Of a DNA stretch of 64,000 nucleotides, positions 8,366 to 15,808 are shown piece after piece (position 1 is the first letter of the stretch; each line of letters opens with the position of its first letter). The DNA comes from Nesterenkonia sp. Act20. GTDB lineage: Bacteria; Actinomycetota; Actinomycetes; Actinomycetales; Micrococcaceae. Below the pieces are notes generated by a model. The model was not told where the DNA came from. It did not search any database and was given only the letters and a program-made list of their open reading frames with translations. The stretch lies in the NCBI RefSeq assembly GCF_019173455.1, contig NZ_JADPQH010000002.1, forward strand, positions 201,490 to 265,489, given 5' to 3'. The position numbers and the translations under genes were made by a program.

Positions 8366-10120
8366 TCAGTGCAGCCCGGAGCTGCGTTCGAGTCGGTCCA
8401 GGTACTCAGCCTCTGGCAGATCCAGCACCTCCGCGGCGACCCCCTGCGGGTTCAGAACGCCCGTGGCGCAGAATGCCTGCATCAGCCGTCGCTCGAACAC
8501 CAGGTCATGGACCATCACGATGTCGTTCAGCGGGGAATGTGGGCCGAAGCCGCTGTGCGTGCGGTACCCGGCTGGGTAGCTGCGTTCCCCGGCGTAGAAG
8601 TCCGCGCCGAACAGCGCGATCTCCGCCGGAGCGAACTGGAGCAGGTCATAGACCATCCGCTGGAGCCCCAGCGAGGTCCCACGGAAGTAGAGGCCGAACT
8701 CGCTGCGGGTGAAGCGCAGCCACTCGGGCTGCTCCTCCACGAGCGTCGCGTAGAAGGGTCGCGCCACCGCGAGCCTCAGGGACCCTGCGGCCACCGACTC
8801 TGCTGCATCTCTCCACATGGATCCGAGGTCCCGGCCGTTGTAGTAAGCAATATCGGTGCGGGTGCCGCTGCGCCGGGCCTCCTCCGCAGAGACAGATCCA
8901 CGCGCTCGGGTGCGCACCACCACGTCATAGGAGTCGATGAGCTCGCCGCAATGCTCCTCGGTGGCGGCGGGCCCGACCACGGCAACGCGCTTCCCCTGCA
9001 CCAGGCCCAGCATGGCGTCATCCCCGGGCAGCGGGAACTCGGCCCGGCGCGCGGCGGCGTGGGCCTGGAGCGGGCCCGCGTCGCCGGAGAACAGCGCGAC
9101 GTCGGCGCGCAGCTTCGCGAGCTGGAGCCGGCTCAGGTCAGTCGCCGCGTCCACCGGCGGCCGGGCTGCGGCGCGTGTCGCCTTCGCCAGCTCCCCCAGC
9201 TGCGCGTAGCCGCCCAACAGGTGCTTGAACCAGAGCGGGGACTCCAGCGGGATCCCGCCGAGCTCCTTGATCCGGTTCCTCGCCATGGCGTCCCGCAGAG
9301 CTGCCGCCACGCGGAAACGCCGCAGGAACTGCAGCCGGACGATCAACACTTCGAGCAGCAGCTGATGCAGCCGGTGTGCCGAGCCGGCCACCGCCTCCAG
9401 CGCTGCCTCGGCCTCCGCGATGCACTCCTGAGTCGGCTCCTGGGTGAAGAGCGGCTCCACCTGGGCCCAGAAGGACGCCTCGGCCAGCGGACCCCGGCCG
9501 GGCTTCAGCTGCGCGGCGCCGGCCCAGATCAGCGGCCAGTCGAAGGTGGAGCGCGCGCCGGCGTTGATGATGCCCTCCACGGCGCGCAGATCATTCGGGT
9601 TCAGCTCCAGTGCCCGCTGGTAGAGCTCAAGTGCGTCCTCGAACCGGGCGATATAGGGCTTCCGATAGGCGGCCGCCAGGGCGACCATCTTGGCAGGCGT
9701 CGGGTCCGCGGTCACGGCAGCGCCCATGAACTCCAGTCCGCGCGTGGTCTCCCCTGCGGCGAAAAGCGCGCGGCCCAGCCTCCATTGCATCGTGGGGTCG
9801 GAGGGGTCTGCGGCGTGGCGGCGTTTCGCGAATGCCAGCTCCTCCGCCGAGCGGACCCGGCCGGAGATCAGTCCCGCGATCGGGTCATAGACCAGCCCGT
9901 GCTCGCCGTGGTCGTCGGTGTGGACGGCATCACTGAGCATCTGGGCCAGCAGACCGCGGTAGGAACCGGACTCCTCGTCCTGCGTCCCTGGCCGGATCCT
10001 GGCCGCGGCGCCGTGCACCGCACGCTGACCTCCGGGAAGCTCCGACACCCGGCGGGCGCCGTATTTGATCACCGCGGCTGCGGCGATCTTCACCCGCAGT
10101 CCATGCAGACTCAGCGCCAT
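8366..10120 (-). CDS. Helical-repeat protein with C-terminal GT29-like (sialyltransferase-like) domain, first paralogue
   Basis: The 584-residue protein has an N-terminal two-thirds of TPR-like helices (RALFAAGETTRGLEFM, EDALELYQRALELNPNDLRAV). The C-terminal part of about 220 residues resembles GT29: KRVAVVGPA followed by GELIDSYDVVVRTRARG recalls sialylmotif L. After it come RTDIAYYNGRDLG, IALFGADFY, and a final MVHDLVFERRLMQAF helix. GT29 enzymes transfer ulosonic acids from CMP donors, and two CMP-ulosonate synthetases are encoded in this locus. The assignment is by motif resemblance only. The start is 3 nt after the stop of a close paralogue. Confidence 0.6.
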   Translation of the reverse strand: MALSLHGLRVKIAAAAVIKYGARRVSELPGGQRAVHGAAARIRPGTQDEESGSYRGLLAQMLSDAVHTDDHGEHGLVYDPIAGLISGRVRSAEELAFAKRRHAADPSDPTMQWRLGRALFAAGETTRGLEFMGAAVTADPTPAKMVALAAAYRKPYIARFEDALELYQRALELNPNDLRAVEGIINAGARSTFDWPLIWAGAAQLKPGRGPLAEASFWAQVEPLFTQEPTQECIAEAEAALEAVAGSAHRLHQLLLEVLIVRLQFLRRFRVAAALRDAMARNRIKELGGIPLESPLWFKHLLGGYAQLGELAKATRAAARPPVDAATDLSRLQLAKLRADVALFSGDAGPLQAHAAARRAEFPLPGDDAMLGLVQGKRVAVVGPAATEEHCGELIDSYDVVVRTRARGSVSAEEARRSGTRTDIAYYNGRDLGSMWRDAAESVAAGSLRLAVARPFYATLVEEQPEWLRFTRSEFGLYFRGTSLGLQRMVYDLLQFAPAEIALFGADFYAGERSYPAGYRTHSGFGPHSPLNDIVMVHDLVFERRLMQAFCATGVLNPQGVAAEVLDLPEAEYLDRLERSSGLH

Positions 10121-10123
10121 GGC

Positions 10124-12103
10124 TCAGGCAGTCCGGGTGGTCAGCGCCGAGGAGGTCTCCAGGCGCGCGATGTACTGCTCCTCGGTCAGGGCGAGCACCT
10201 CGGCGGCCACGCCGTGGGCGTCCAGGATCCCGCTGGCCGCCATGGCCTTGGTGAGCCGGTGTTCGAAGGCGAGGTCATGGGCGAGGACCACCTCGTTGAC
10301 GATCGAGTACGGCCCCATCTGCTGATCCTTGGCCGGACGGTAGCCCTTGCCGAAGGCCTTCTGCCCGCTGAAGAAGTCGATGTTGAAGAGGCTGACCTGC
10401 GCCGGATCGAACTGCAGCACGTCGTAGAGAATCCGCCCGATCCCCATGGGCGGGCCGTGGAAGCCCAACGAGTAGTCGTGGCTGTAGAAGCGCAGCCAGT
10501 CCGGGAGATCCTCCCCGGCGGAGGCCCGGCTCAGTCCACGCCCGATCACCATCTGCAGCCGGCCGGCCTCCACCGCAGCTGAGGCCTCCTCGCGAAAGTC
10601 GTCGATGTCGCGGCCGGAGAAGTAGGCAATGTCGGTGCGACTGCCCAGCCGGGCGCGCTGCTCCTCGTCGAACTCCGTCATCAGCCGGGGTCGGATGATG
10701 ACGTCATAGCTGTCGATCAGCTCCCCGAGCCGGTCCCCGGTATCGGCCGGGCCGACGACGGCGATTCGCTTGCCCCGGATGAGCGTCTCCATCTGGGTCT
10801 CTCCCGGCAGGGGCAGCTCGGCGCGGCGCTGCGCGGAGTACTCCTGGTAGGGCGTGAGGTTGCCGCGGATCAGGTGGGTGTCCGCGGCCATCTTGCGCAG
10901 CCGCTGGCGGTCCACCTCCTGGTGCGGGGTCCAGGGCATGGGTTCGATGCGCTTGAGCGCCTCGTCCTCACGGCCGAGGTAGATCAGCGCGGAGAGCAGC
11001 TTCTGCCGGTGCCGCGTGTGCCCGGCAGAGTTGGTGCCCAGCCAGGTCACCGACCGCTGGGCCAGGTCGCGGCGCAGCGCGAAGGAGCTGCGCATCCGCT
11101 GCAGGAACTGGAGCCGGTAGACGATCAGCGAGGTGGTCGGCCACGACAGCCGCAGGCCGACGGCATGGGCGGCGTCCAGGGCCGCAAGCGCCTCATCCAC
11201 CTCAGCCTCGGATGGAGCGGCGGTGAAGAGCTCGCGCAGGGTGCGCGCCAGGTCCAGCTTCGCGGCGGTGTTGCGGCCCCGGGACGCTTCGAAGAGTTCC
11301 GCGCTGCGCCAGAGCCGCGGCCAGTCCTGGTCGGCACGGCAGCCCATGATGATCACGCCGCGGAAGGCGGTGGGGCTGGTGGGCTTGAGCTGCAGCGCCT
11401 TCTCATAGGCGTCCAGCGAGCGGTCGTAGTCGGCGATGTGCGGCTTGCGGTAGGCCGCTCCCAGGTCCGTCCACCAGGTGGCGCGGTTCTGCCGCTGCAG
11501 GGCGCGCTCCATCAGATCCAGGCCGACGGCGGCGTCGCCGTGTTCGAATTCCAGCTCGCCGCGTTCATGCAGGACGAAGGGGTTCTCCGGGTCGAGCTGC
11601 TCGGCGCGCGCGAGTGCCTCCCGGGCTTCCTCGGTCCGCGGCAAGGGGCCCTCGACCAGCCCGGCCACCGGGTCATGGACGATGTGTCCGCCGGTGGCGC
11701 GCAGCAGGGACCGGGCCAGCGCGACCCAGCGCAGCGCGACCTCGGGCTCCAGCTGCACGGCCCGCTGGCGCATGGCGAGCGCGGCGCCGTACTTCTTGAG
11801 CTTGAAGTACTGGAAGGCCAGGCGCTCCAGCTTGTCCGCGTCCTGCACCGTCGCGATGTCCAGCCGATCCAACACCGCCGAGGCTCCGCGCGGGTTGGCC
11901 TCCAACAGCACCGTGGCGGCCTTGTCCTGGAAGCCCCCGAGGGAGGAGCGCTCCCCCGTCATGGCCGTCTCCAGCTGTGAGGGCGCGACGCGTGAGGTCG
12001 CGAGGACCGCCCGGGCCAAGGCGCGGTCGACGCCGGGGACAGCGGTGGCAGCGCCGACGGTACGTCGACCGAATTCAGCGGCGAGGACTAGTGGTTTCAG
12101 CAT
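10124..12103 (-). CDS. Helical-repeat protein with C-terminal GT29-like (sialyltransferase-like) domain, second paralogue
   Basis: This 659-residue protein is a paralogue of the next gene, with the same order of parts. TPR-like helices (KKYGAALAMRQRAVQLEPEV, SLDAYEKALQLKPTSPTAF) are followed by a GT29-like end (KRIAVVGPADTGDRLGELI, DSYDVIIRPRL, RTDIAYFSGRDID, VSLFNIDFFSG, VVLAHDLAFEHRL). There is no signal peptide, so it acts inside the cell. It and its neighbour differ most in the N-terminal repeats, which may choose acceptor or partner. Specificity for a CMP-ulosonate is inferred from the context. Confidence 0.6.
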   Translation of the reverse strand: MLKPLVLAAEFGRRTVGAATAVPGVDRALARAVLATSRVAPSQLETAMTGERSSLGGFQDKAATVLLEANPRGASAVLDRLDIATVQDADKLERLAFQYFKLKKYGAALAMRQRAVQLEPEVALRWVALARSLLRATGGHIVHDPVAGLVEGPLPRTEEAREALARAEQLDPENPFVLHERGELEFEHGDAAVGLDLMERALQRQNRATWWTDLGAAYRKPHIADYDRSLDAYEKALQLKPTSPTAFRGVIIMGCRADQDWPRLWRSAELFEASRGRNTAAKLDLARTLRELFTAAPSEAEVDEALAALDAAHAVGLRLSWPTTSLIVYRLQFLQRMRSSFALRRDLAQRSVTWLGTNSAGHTRHRQKLLSALIYLGREDEALKRIEPMPWTPHQEVDRQRLRKMAADTHLIRGNLTPYQEYSAQRRAELPLPGETQMETLIRGKRIAVVGPADTGDRLGELIDSYDVIIRPRLMTEFDEEQRARLGSRTDIAYFSGRDIDDFREEASAAVEAGRLQMVIGRGLSRASAGEDLPDWLRFYSHDYSLGFHGPPMGIGRILYDVLQFDPAQVSLFNIDFFSGQKAFGKGYRPAKDQQMGPYSIVNEVVLAHDLAFEHRLTKAMAASGILDAHGVAAEVLALTEEQYIARLETSSALTTRTA

Positions 12104-12266
12104 CGCAGGCGAGTCTACTCAGCACAGGCCCACATGCGAGGCGACACGAAGGGTCAGCCCTGTAACCTGGGGTGAGTCCTCACCAGCGCCGGTGCCAGCT
12201 CCCGATCCCCGCCCGCCAGCTCGTCGAGCTGACTCTTGACGATGTGGAAAGAACCGGAAGACGCCT

Positions 12267-13451
12267 ATGACACTCGAGAAATCCGCACGTGAGTCGCCCT
12301 TTCTGAGGTTCGCCAACGCCGAGTACCGCCGGCGTGGCACCCAGCTCCGCCGGGACCTGTCCAATAAGACCTATGTGCACAGCCTGCTGGAGCACAAGAC
12401 CCTGGGCGGCGCCCGGCTCGGTCTGCCCACGCAGCACGCCGTCCTGCATTCCACCGAGGAGATCACCGCTGAGGTGCTCGGGGACCGGGTGGCGCTGAAG
12501 TTCGCGCACGGCTGGTCCGCCAAGGGAGTCATGCTGCTCGAGCGGGTCGGCGAGGACCGCTATTTCGACAATATGGCCCTGCGTGAATGGACTCTCGAAG
12601 AGATCCGGGAGAAGCAGCAGGCGGTGGCCGCGAAGTTCACACGGAAGGACCCGGCCTGGATCGTCGAGGAGTTCCTCCATGGGGCACAGCCGGGGACGGT
12701 GCCCTTCGATTACAAGTTCTACGTGTTCCAGGGCCAAATTGCGATGGTCGCCCAGATCGACAGAAACACCTCGCCGCCCCGGATGGTCAAGCTCGACGGC
12801 GATTTGAAGCCCTTCTCGGTGGGACGCGACTACTTCCTCCGGCTCAAGGACATCCAGCCGGGGGCGCCCGTGGTGCCGCGCTCCGCGGTGATGCTTTCCC
12901 GCTGGGCCATTGAACTCTCAAAGATGACCGACGCGCCGTTTGTCCGCGTGGACCTCTATGACACCGTGGACGGGCCCTACTTCGGTGAGTTCACCTTCTC
13001 CTCCGGGGCCGAGGTTCGGGGAACGGTGACGTACAGCGACGACATGCTTGCCCGGTTCGATCACCTGTTCCTCGAGGCGCGGAAGCGGCTCAACGGCGAG
13101 GAGGCGGAGCCGCTCACGGGCTGGAGCAAGGCTCTGCAGGACACCGAGGATGAGGTGCTCGCGTCCTACCCGCTGATCGGTCTGACGGCCTATCAGCGCT
13201 TCGCCCACTTCCTCTACAACCGGGGCAGCCTCGGAGGCTTCCGACTGGCCGAGGCGCAGAGCGCGTTGCTGGAGAGCGGTGAGGCCAGCGCCATCAACAC
13301 CTACCTGTGTGAAGCACACATGGCAGCAGGACGCCGCGCGAGAGTGAAGACCGCTCCCCTGGTGCCAGCACTGCTGAGAGTCGGCCGCAAGGTCTACCGG
13401 AAGCTCCGGCAGGTCCGGGCCCAGAAGTCCACGGATGCCAGCGGGACCTAG
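12267..13451 (+). CDS. TupA-like ATP-grasp protein
   Basis: The 394-residue product shows the order of motifs in the TupA-like ATP-grasp family. LKFAHGWSAKGVMLLER is the loop region, PAWIVEEFLHGAQPG and FDYKFYVFQGQIAMV form the ATP-binding core, and FVRVDLYDTVDGPYFGEFTF carries the metal-binding Asp and Glu residues. ATP-grasp enzymes form amide or ester bonds through acyl phosphates, and members of this family sit in teichuronic-acid and capsule loci. Here it is divergent from the GT29-like pair and convergent with a CMP-ulosonate synthetase. A GGAAG sits 6 nt before the ATG. The C-terminal 110 residues are helical and unrecognised. Confidence 0.75.
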   Translation: MTLEKSARESPFLRFANAEYRRRGTQLRRDLSNKTYVHSLLEHKTLGGARLGLPTQHAVLHSTEEITAEVLGDRVALKFAHGWSAKGVMLLERVGEDRYFDNMALREWTLEEIREKQQAVAAKFTRKDPAWIVEEFLHGAQPGTVPFDYKFYVFQGQIAMVAQIDRNTSPPRMVKLDGDLKPFSVGRDYFLRLKDIQPGAPVVPRSAVMLSRWAIELSKMTDAPFVRVDLYDTVDGPYFGEFTFSSGAEVRGTVTYSDDMLARFDHLFLEARKRLNGEEAEPLTGWSKALQDTEDEVLASYPLIGLTAYQRFAHFLYNRGSLGGFRLAEAQSALLESGEASAINTYLCEAHMAAGRRARVKTAPLVPALLRVGRKVYRKLRQVRAQKSTDASGT

Positions 13452-13487
13452 AGGCTCAGACGTATAGAGGCCTCGAGGTCTAGAGCC

Positions 13488-14234
13488 TCAGAGCAGGCTC
13501 ACTCCGCGGTGGGTCCGGGCGAGCGCCATGTCCTCGAGCAGCTGGAACTGCTCGGGCCAGTCGATGTCCAGCACGGCGTTCTCCGGGAGCTCATACATCT
13601 TCGGGTTGGTGCCGACCCGGTCACCGACCTCCCGCATACGTGCGAACGGGATGAAGTAGGCGCCGTGGTTGATCTCGTAGAGCGGCTTGATGTCCTGGCT
13701 GCGGGGCCACTTCTCTGTGGTCGGGTCGTAGTTGAACGGCCCGTTCTCATCCCAGAGGAAGGTCTGCAATTTAGTGACGGTGAGCAGGCTGTCGTGCCCG
13801 GCGTCGGCCGCCTCGCGCCAGGCGCGGATGAGCTCCCGGAAGTACTCGGCCTGCAGGAACGGGTGGGTCACATGGGTCATGCACATGGTGCCGCTGGATT
13901 CCAGGGTGGCCACGTAGTCAATGAACTGACTCATCGGGGTGGAGGACCGGCCGAGCTCGTCCGGGCGCTCCAGCGGGACGAACCTGCTGCCGCCGGCAGT
14001 CTTGGCGAACTCCTCGGTCACGCTGAGTACCAGCGGATCGTTGGAGGAGACGATGATCTTGTCGATCTCTTCCACCACGGCCAGCTGCTGCAGCTTCAGC
14101 TCCAGGAGCCCGCCGGGGATCTCTGCGAAGGGCTTGGTGTTCTTTTGCGGCACCCGCTCGCTGCCAGCGCGGGCGGGGATGACCACGGTGATCGGGCCGA
14201 CGGCGTCTGCTGAGGTCTTTTCTGAGATGCTCAC
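13488..14234 (-). CDS. CMP-ulosonate synthetase (acylneuraminate cytidylyltransferase family), first paralogue
   Basis: The N-terminal PARAGSERVPQKNTKPF is the mononucleotide-binding motif of CMP-NeuAc and CMP-Kdo synthetases. TPMSQFIDYVATLE and MTHVTHPFLQAEYF follow as in NeuA. The enzyme would activate a 3-deoxy-ulosonic acid with CTP. It shares a segment with the second paralogue at 22.6 kb (NYDPTTEKWPRSQ against NYDRSVEKWPRTQ), so the two form a subfamily. It stands alone on its strand, convergent with the TupA-like gene, and is followed upstream by a strong inverted repeat. The ulosonic acid substrate is unknown. Confidence 0.85.
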   Translation of the reverse strand: MSISEKTSADAVGPITVVIPARAGSERVPQKNTKPFAEIPGGLLELKLQQLAVVEEIDKIIVSSNDPLVLSVTEEFAKTAGGSRFVPLERPDELGRSSTPMSQFIDYVATLESSGTMCMTHVTHPFLQAEYFRELIRAWREAADAGHDSLLTVTKLQTFLWDENGPFNYDPTTEKWPRSQDIKPLYEINHGAYFIPFARMREVGDRVGTNPKMYELPENAVLDIDWPEQFQLLEDMALARTHRGVSLL

Positions 14235-14339
14235 AGCCGTCGAGTCTACCCAGCGACGCTCAGGAGTACGTCACTCGCTCCGGCGATCTGGAACGAATAA
14301 AAGTCCTCGCTGTTCGGGCCAAGGATCGTGCCTTCTTTA

Positions 14340-14362
14340 TTGGGCTTCTCCCAGAAGCCCAA
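14340..14362. terminator. Perfect hairpin, candidate terminator
   Basis: TTGGGCTTCT and AGAAGCCCAA form a perfect 10-bp stem with a 3-nt loop (CCC). It lies between the upstream side of the CMP-ulosonate synthetase gene (start 14234) and the end of the bacteriocin-like pair. Only weak A/T runs flank it, so it could also be structural or part of a two-hairpin terminator. Confidence 0.45.
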
Positions 14363-14382
14363 CGAGACTCAATAAATCGAAA

Positions 14383-14428
14383 AACGATGGTGGTCGCTCA
14401 CCCTGCCAAGCGAACGACCACCATCGTT
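14383..14428 (-). terminator. Strong hairpin terminator behind the bacteriocin-like pair
   Basis: AACGATGGTGGTCG (14383-14396) and CGACCACCATCGTT (14415-14428) are perfect 14-bp inverted arms with an 18-nt loop. Read on the minus strand, the stem begins 20 nt after the stop codon of the 68-residue protein and is followed by TTTCGATTTATT, a T-rich tail typical of intrinsic termination. Confidence 0.75.
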
Positions 14429-14447
14429 GGACTGATCGAATCTAGCG

Positions 14448-14654
14448 TTATTCAGAACTGCGCAGAGACCATCCCTGCGTGAAATTGCGGCGAATCCGGC
14501 GCAGTGCCTCGCGGCCACTCGCGGTCATCACCGTGGCACCGATGGCAGCTAGAGCGGCGCTGATGTACAACACGAAGGCCAGGTTCTCCGAGCCAGTGAG
14601 CATCCCAGCGATCACTAAAACTGCGAAGAGCAGTACGAATAGTCCGCCTCGCAT
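14448..14654 (-). CDS. Small two-helix membrane protein, candidate immunity or accessory protein
   Basis: This 68-residue protein consists of two hydrophobic helices (about 4-20 and 25-45) and a basic tail (GREALRRIRRNF). The start is firmly placed by TAGGAGGT 4 nt before the ATG. It begins 14 nt after the stop of a secreted 190-residue protein and is followed by a strong terminator, so the two form a closed transcription unit. Small two-helix proteins next to a secreted hydrophobic peptide are the usual form of bacteriocin immunity proteins. That role is inference; I do not recognise the family. Confidence 0.7.
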   Translation of the reverse strand: MRGGLFVLLFAVLVIAGMLTGSENLAFVLYISAALAAIGATVMTASGREALRRIRRNFTQGWSLRSSE

Positions 14655-14668
14655 ATCGATACCTCCTA

Positions 14669-15241
14669 TTACCAGCCCATGTAAACGGCCAGGGCACCGC
14701 CAGCTCCTGCGATGCAGCTGACAGCGAGGCCTGGCCCGATTTTACCGCCGATGAACTTCACGAGAGCCCAGTACGAGACTCGCTTTTCCAAGATGGAAAG
14801 GATGGCGTCAAAACCGATGACGCCGCCTGTGCATCCTGCGATGGTCGAGGCGATACCACCCAATGCGCCCTTGCTGCTGGATTGGGCCTGAACGCTGGAG
14901 CCGACGCTGACCTCCCCTGCGGAGGCCGCTGCCACTTCTTCTTCCATGGACTCGGCACTGGCCAACTCCACTTCGGAGCCGTCATCCAAGACGACAACGG
15001 CATCGCCTGCAGCGTTGAAGCCGAGAGCATGCGCATCCGTAGTGATCTCCTCTTGGCCCATGGCAGCGAGATCCTCATTGATAGCTTCGCGTGAGGTTGC
15101 GTCCAGGACCTGACTGTTCTCCAAATCAGCCGCAGCCTGTTCCGCGACGGATGGAACACTTGCGGCAGCACCAGCGACCCCGGTCGCCATCAGTGATCCC
15201 GTAACAAGGAGTGCTGGAATTCCTCGAGACAGCGTCTTCAT
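14669..15241 (-). CDS. Secreted protein with a hydrophobic, two-cysteine C-terminal domain (bacteriocin-like)
   Basis: Residues 1-27 form a signal peptide with likely cleavage near GVAGAAA. An acidic middle part (about 30-120, with LDDGSEVELASAESMEEE) resembles a pro-region. A Ser/Gln patch (VQAQSSSKG) leads into a Gly-rich, hydrophobic C-terminus of about 65 residues with Cys137 and Cys176, enough for one disulfide, and ending YMGW. The segment WALVKFIGGKIGPG is cationic and helix-like. This organisation suggests a secreted precursor releasing a membrane-active C-terminal peptide. I do not recognise an exact family. A GGAGAG sits 2 nt before the ATG, and the next gene encodes a small membrane protein. 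Confidence 0.65.
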   Translation of the reverse strand: MKTLSRGIPALLVTGSLMATGVAGAAASVPSVAEQAAADLENSQVLDATSREAINEDLAAMGQEEITTDAHALGFNAAGDAVVVLDDGSEVELASAESMEEEVAAASAGEVSVGSSVQAQSSSKGALGGIASTIAGCTGGVIGFDAILSILEKRVSYWALVKFIGGKIGPGLAVSCIAGAGGALAVYMGW

Positions 15242-15808
15242 AACTCTCCGTTCCCGATACGGTCGCCGACCTCTTCGACGTCCGAGCCTTCGCCCCTTCT
15301 GGACGGTTGCTCAACACAACGAAATCACAGGCAAAACGCAAACTGAAGGATATTCGCTAGATCGATTGGATAATAGCTACTAAAGAAGTAGCAATTTCAA
15401 ATACTAAGAGTTTTAGAGCACTCGTGAAGCACTACTCTCAGACGACTGCCTCAGCCTGGACAAGGGGATCGTGAGAGCGGCGAGGGAACCGGCTAGCCCC
15501 CTATAGCGACAGCTTGACAGTGTTTTGCCCACTTCGCGCCGGCTGCGGACTTCCCGGCCTTGGCCACCAGAAGCGGGTCTTGGCGCTTTACAAGCAGCTC
15601 GGCCGCTTCCCGCGTCGATACCGCTCCGCTCCGCACCGGCAGACGCGTGGCAAGTTCATCCCACCTGGGAGTCCTGAATCCACAGAGGCTCTCGCTCCGA
15701 GAAAAAGGGTCCAGTACTTTGCACACCTGAGTTTCTAAACTGTGCCATCATTTCCGGAGTCAGATCTGGCGCCCCTGTGACGATACTGTCATTGGAACGA
15801 GCCCTCCG
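15242..15808. other. Intergenic region upstream of the bacteriocin-like gene and the GT2 gene
   Basis: About 570 nt without a gene I can support. It is A/T-rich near 15340-15420. On the minus strand TTGAAA (15395-15400) and TATTAT (15370-15375) could form a promoter with a long 19-nt spacer. The spacer holds the inverted repeat GCTACT/AGTAGC (15376-15381 and 15387-15392), which could be an operator. An open frame of 77 codons on the minus strand (15493-15726) has no recognisable features. Confidence 0.4.

Noticed and set aside
8003-10582. Plus-strand frame of 859 codons
   Set aside because: It runs antisense through the phosphatase and both GT29-like genes and shows no domain; the minus-strand genes have recognisable motifs and ribosome-binding sites.
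10874-11980. Plus-strand frame of 368 codons
   Set aside because: It is the antisense shadow of the second GT29-like gene, rich in Gly, Gln, Arg and Leu without motifs.
13451-13489. Terminator between the TupA-like gene and the CMP-ulosonate synthetase
   Set aside because: Only a 7-bp GAGGCTC/GAGCCTC pair with a long interior is visible, too weak to list as a terminator.
15493-15726. Minus-strand frame of 77 codons with a REAAELL segment
   Set aside because: The segment faintly recalls an excisionase-type helix-turn-helix, but there is no ribosome-binding site, partner gene or full domain.
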